Assembly (NCBI GenBank): GCA_947474205.1
Contig: CANJIC010000057.1
Coordinates: 1 to 10,270 of the forward strand
Direction of reading: 5' to 3'
DNA: 10,270 nucleotides
Origin: Planctomycetaceae bacterium
GTDB taxonomy: Bacteria > Planctomycetota > Phycisphaerae > Phycisphaerales > SM1A02
The position numbers were made by a program, and so were the translations under genes. Shown here piece after piece: positions 7,048-10,270 of the stretch (positions are counted from its first letter, which is position 1; each line of letters opens with the position of its first letter). The notes beneath the pieces were generated by a model, which was not told where the DNA came from, searched no databases, and worked only from the letters and a program-made list of their open reading frames with translations.

Positions 7048-10000
7048 TCGCAAACTCATAAGCCAGAACAAACGCACGAAGCACACGCAGTGCCGGCCAA
7101 CCTTGGCGTTGAAGTTGATGCCAGCGGCTTGCCGAAATCCTACCGACCAAGCGACCATGAAAGCGCCATCGCCGCGCGCTGGCGAAACGCGGGGTGTTTC
7201 AAGGCCAATCCGCAATCCAATGCCCAGCCCTTCACCATGTTTATTCCGCCGCCCAATGTCACGGCGGCTTTGCACTTGGGCCACGCGTTGAACAATACTT
7301 TGCAAGACACATTGGCCCGCCACGCGCGCATGCGTGGGTGCGATGTTTTGTGGATGCCAGGCACGGATCACGCGGGCATCGCCACGCAAACTGTGGTTGA
7401 GCGGCGCTTGGCGTTGCAAGGAAAGAAGCGCACTGATTTTTCGCGCGATGAATTTGTGGCGCAAGTGCAAGCGTGGAAAGATGAATATGAGCGCGTCATT
7501 CTTGAGCAACTTGTGGCCATGGGTTGCTCATGCGACTTTGATCGCACGCGTTTCACCATGGATCCCGTGTGCGCCTCCGCGGTGCGTGAAGGTTTTTTCC
7601 GGTTGTTTAAAGATGGTTTGATTGAGCGCGGTCGGCGCCTTGTGAATTGGGATCCCAAAACCAAGACCGCCATTGCCGACGACGAAGTGGTCATGCGCGA
7701 TGTCGAAGGAAAAATGTGGTACTTGAAATATCCGCTGAGCGATGGTTCGGGCACGATCACCGTGGCCACCACTCGCCCCGAGACCATGCTTGGCGACACG
7801 GCGGTCGCCATGAATCCAAAAGATCCGCGCGCGGCCAGTTTACGCGGCAAGAAAATAATGTTGCCAATTGTTGGACGCGAAATTCCAATCGTGGAGGATG
7901 ACTATGTTGTCATGTCGCTTGCCATGGGTGGCGACGCCAGCGACGCCAAGGCCGAGGTTGCGACCGGGTTCTTGAAAGTCACTCCCGCGCATGACCCAAA
8001 TGATTTTGATATTGGTCGGCGCCATAATTTGGCGGTGATCAATGTGCTTGGTCCAGACGGCGCAATTTCTGATCGCCATGGTTGGCACGATGTGTCCGCG
8101 GATGCGAAAGCGTTTGTTGGTTTGTCGCGCGAGGACGCGCGCAAGGCGATTGTGAATTGGTTCAAGGTGAACGGTCTTCTGGAAAATGAGCGGCCGTGGA
8201 AACACGCCGTGGGTCACAGCGATCGAAGCGGCGTTGCGATTGAGCCGTGGCTCAGCGATCAATGGTTTGTGCGCGTGACGGATGAACGTTTGCGCGGCGC
8301 GGCGTTGAAAGCCATGGCGACCGATCAATTTGAAGGCGTGTCGCCCGCGGGCAAAGCAGTGGGTGACGGCGAAATCCGCTTCTTTCCGCCTCGCTACGCC
8401 AAGACATTTCAACATTGGCATGAGTCGCTGCGCGATTGGTGCATTAGCCGACAATTGTGGTGGGGGCACCGCATTCCGGTGTGGACCCGCGACGCCAAAG
8501 ATGAGGCGCTCACGCAATCCACTTCGCTGCGTGGCAGTGAAATGATTGCGGTGGATTCCAAGTGGTCCAAGATGGGCGCGGCGCATCGCATGCGCAAGCG
8601 CGACGATGGCAGCGTGGAAGAATCCGTTTGCTTGCCGCTTGAACTTGATCATGTTGCTGCGCAATTGCTCACGGCGGGTTTCGCGCAGGATCAAGATGTT
8701 CTTGATACATGGTTTAGTTCCGCGCTGTGGCCGCTGGGAACGTTGGGTTGGCCGCATCCAGAGAAATTTCCAAACATGAATGGCATGCTTGAACGCTACA
8801 ACCCAAGCAGCGTGCTCAGCACCGCGCGCGACATCATTACTTTGTGGGTGAGCCGCATGACCATGTTCAACCGATATTTCTTGGGCGGAAAAGTTCCGTT
8901 CAAGCATGTCTACATTCATCCAGTGATTCAAGATGGCTTTGGCCAGCGCATGAGCAAAAGTTTGGGCAATGGCCTTGACCCGCGCGATGTGATTCATAGC
9001 CACGGCGCCGACGCGCTGCGATTCACATTGCTTGACTTGACCACCGACACGCAAGACGTGCGCGTGCAGATTGACATGATTGATCCCGAGAGTGGCGAAA
9101 CATTCGAGCCCGAGTTCATACGCGCTCCCAGCGGCCACATGGTGGCGGCGCCCATTCAGAAAAGCCCAAAAACGCCTGCAAAGACAATGGTTTCAACCTA
9201 CGGCGCGGCCAGCGGTTTGGCCACGCCAAGCGTGGCGCAGCCATTGGCGCGCAACACCTCAAGCCGCTTCGACATGGGTCGCAATGTGGCCACCAAATTG
9301 TGGAACGCCTCGCGCTTCGCGTTAATGAACACGCCGCAACCCGCGCTTGAAGTTGATCCATCAACTCGTCCACTGCTTGATCGATGGATGTTGTCGCGCG
9401 TGGCTGGCGCATTGGCGCGCGCCGATCGCGCGTTGGCGGAATATCGGTTCAGCGATTTCGCCGCCGCTGGCTATGACCTGTTGTGGCGCGACTTTTGCGA
9501 TTGGTTCTTGGAAGCCGCCAAGCCAACGGCCAAGAATGATCCCGCGCAACAATGCGTGATGGCGTGTTCACTGAGCGCAATTATCCGTTTGTTTCATCCA
9601 GGCATGCCGCATGTAACCGAGGCGTTGTGGAGCGCGGTGAACAAGCACGCGGCGTGCGTTGTGCGCGGTCTTGATATGAAGTCGACCGACATGTTGGCCA
9701 CATCGTCTTGGCCAGTTGCGCATGCGTCGTTGATAGACACCAAAGCGGAGGCTGATTTCGCACGCGCCCAAGCGTTGGTCGAGGCCATTCGAAATGCGCG
9801 CGGCGAGCGGCAAGTGAATCCCAAGAAGCGCATCAAGTTGTTGGCCAGCGACAAGGCGGCGCACGTGGTCACGCTCGCGGGCGGCGTTGTGGAAACACTC
9901 TCCGGCGTGGACGGCGTCTTGCCACTTACGCACGCGCGTTCGCCAACCGCCGCGTCCATGACATTTGAAGGCGAAGAATGCTGGCTTGATGGCCTGGTGG

Positions 10001-10209
10001 ATGCGCTTGATATTGGCGCCGAACGTGCGCGTTTGACCAAGTTGCTTGCGGATCGACAGCGCGCCGTGAGCGGCTATCAGGGCAAATTGTCAAACGCTGG
10101 CTACATGGCCAAGGCGCCGCCAAACGTGGTGCAAGAAACCCAGAAGATGTTGCTTGACGCGCAAGCGGAACTGCAAATGGTGGAGCGTTCGTTGCGAGAG
10201 TTGACTTAA
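7045..10209 (+). CDS. valS: Valyl-tRNA synthetase
   Basis: This class I enzyme charges tRNA-Val with valine in the cytoplasm. Starting at ATG 7045 it has 1054 residues, against about 880-950 for common bacterial ValRS. Seen in order: PPPNVTAALHLGH (HIGH-type signature, HLGH at 77-80); the CP1 editing domain with TTRPET (242-247) and KVTPAHDPNDFDIGRRH (about 311-326), which hydrolyses mischarged Thr-tRNA; RDWCISRQLWWGHRIPVW ending at 480; DVLDTWFSSALWPLGTLGWP from 551; RDIITLWVSRM; the KMSKS loop as RMSKS (635-639) in GQRMSKSLGNGLDP; NVATKLWNASRFALMN; the helical anticodon-binding domain (about 781-900); and a C-terminal coiled-coil arm (about 990-1054). Extra length sits mainly at 481-550 and 678-740. 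A TTG at 7039 and a GTG at 7090 are alternative starts; the residues before YRPSDHE are not conserved enough to decide. No Shine-Dalgarno site is seen. Confidence 0.97.
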   Translation: MSQTHKPEQTHEAHAVPANLGVEVDASGLPKSYRPSDHESAIAARWRNAGCFKANPQSNAQPFTMFIPPPNVTAALHLGHALNNTLQDTLARHARMRGCDVLWMPGTDHAGIATQTVVERRLALQGKKRTDFSRDEFVAQVQAWKDEYERVILEQLVAMGCSCDFDRTRFTMDPVCASAVREGFFRLFKDGLIERGRRLVNWDPKTKTAIADDEVVMRDVEGKMWYLKYPLSDGSGTITVATTRPETMLGDTAVAMNPKDPRAASLRGKKIMLPIVGREIPIVEDDYVVMSLAMGGDASDAKAEVATGFLKVTPAHDPNDFDIGRRHNLAVINVLGPDGAISDRHGWHDVSADAKAFVGLSREDARKAIVNWFKVNGLLENERPWKHAVGHSDRSGVAIEPWLSDQWFVRVTDERLRGAALKAMATDQFEGVSPAGKAVGDGEIRFFPPRYAKTFQHWHESLRDWCISRQLWWGHRIPVWTRDAKDEALTQSTSLRGSEMIAVDSKWSKMGAAHRMRKRDDGSVEESVCLPLELDHVAAQLLTAGFAQDQDVLDTWFSSALWPLGTLGWPHPEKFPNMNGMLERYNPSSVLSTARDIITLWVSRMTMFNRYFLGGKVPFKHVYIHPVIQDGFGQRMSKSLGNGLDPRDVIHSHGADALRFTLLDLTTDTQDVRVQIDMIDPESGETFEPEFIRAPSGHMVAAPIQKSPKTPAKTMVSTYGAASGLATPSVAQPLARNTSSRFDMGRNVATKLWNASRFALMNTPQPALEVDPSTRPLLDRWMLSRVAGALARADRALAEYRFSDFAAAGYDLLWRDFCDWFLEAAKPTAKNDPAQQCVMACSLSAIIRLFHPGMPHVTEALWSAVNKHAACVVRGLDMKSTDMLATSSWPVAHASLIDTKAEADFARAQALVEAIRNARGERQVNPKKRIKLLASDKAAHVVTLAGGVVETLSGVDGVLPLTHARSPTAASMTFEGEECWLDGLVDALDIGAERARLTKLLADRQRAVSGYQGKLSNAGYMAKAPPNVVQETQKMLLDAQAELQMVERSLRELT

Positions 10210-10270
10210 TTTTTTAAATAATTCTTTGATGTGTTGGCATAGAGTGTGCAAGTTGAAACTCGCATGATCA
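10210..10270. other. AT-rich intergenic region after valS
   Basis: The first 20 bases after the valS stop are almost all A and T, without a GC-rich hairpin, so no intrinsic terminator is called. An ATG at 10264 close to the window edge could begin a following plus-strand gene, but only seven bases of it are present, so it cannot be assessed. Confidence 0.4.

Noticed and set aside
7840..9138. 432-codon open frame on the minus strand opposite valS
   Set aside because: It lies entirely within the strongly conserved valS gene, its translation is His/Arg/Ala-rich with no recognisable domain, and it follows from the codon bias of valS keeping the opposite frame free of stops.
10210..10232. Possible terminator after valS
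   Set aside because: The region is AT-rich with a T-run but has no GC stem before it.
1..10270. CRISPR array, tRNA, mobile element or defence system
   Set aside because: No spaced direct repeats, no cloverleaf-like sequence, no transposase or integrase motifs and no defence-gene domains were seen; gene density and matching codon style across all six genes argue against a recent island.

Overview
The window carries six protein-coding genes and almost no non-coding DNA. I see no tRNA, rRNA, CRISPR array, insertion sequence, integrase or phage gene. It looks like ordinary chromosomal core or housekeeping DNA of a Gram-negative-type bacterium: one gene encodes a very large AsmA/TamB-like envelope protein, and another a lipoprotein with a lipobox. 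The long LOG-family protein, the ValRS motif style (for example the wording around 'RDIITLW' and 'VYIHP' before the KMSKS loop), the lack of Shine-Dalgarno sites and the mixed base composition suggest a member of the Planctomycetota/PVC group, perhaps Phycisphaerae-like. That assignment is an inference from recalled family features, not from a search.

Layout. Positions 18-4993 (minus strand) hold a two-gene operon transcribed leftward: a 1297-residue AsmA-like protein (GTG start at 4993), then a 361-residue LOG-family nucleotide-processing enzyme whose ATG overlaps the upstream stop (ATGA at 1100-1103). A 32-bp gap (4994-5025) separates it from a divergent plus-strand pair: an 80-residue single-pass membrane protein (5026-5268), then a 247-residue short-chain dehydrogenase/reductase (5265-6008) that most resembles pteridine reductases, again joined by an ATGA overlap. 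After a 30-bp convergent gap comes a minus-strand TPR lipoprotein (6039-7046). Its start codon lies on the same CATG tetranucleotide as the start of the divergent plus-strand valyl-tRNA synthetase gene valS (7045-10209). The last 61 bases are AT-rich and intergenic.

How the genes relate. The AsmA-like protein would span or work in the periplasm, and the TPR lipoprotein would be anchored in the envelope. LOG, the SDR and ValRS are cytoplasmic enzymes of nucleotide metabolism, pterin-type or other redox chemistry, and translation. Apart from the two overlap-coupled pairs, nothing shows that they form one system.

I did not find a convincing novel system. The points most worth checking are the start codons shared on one palindrome between the TPR gene and valS, the consistent absence of Shine-Dalgarno sites with a possible leaderless promoter for the AsmA-like gene, two extra segments in ValRS, the coupled small membrane protein/SDR pair, and an apparent excess of the palindrome CCATGG.
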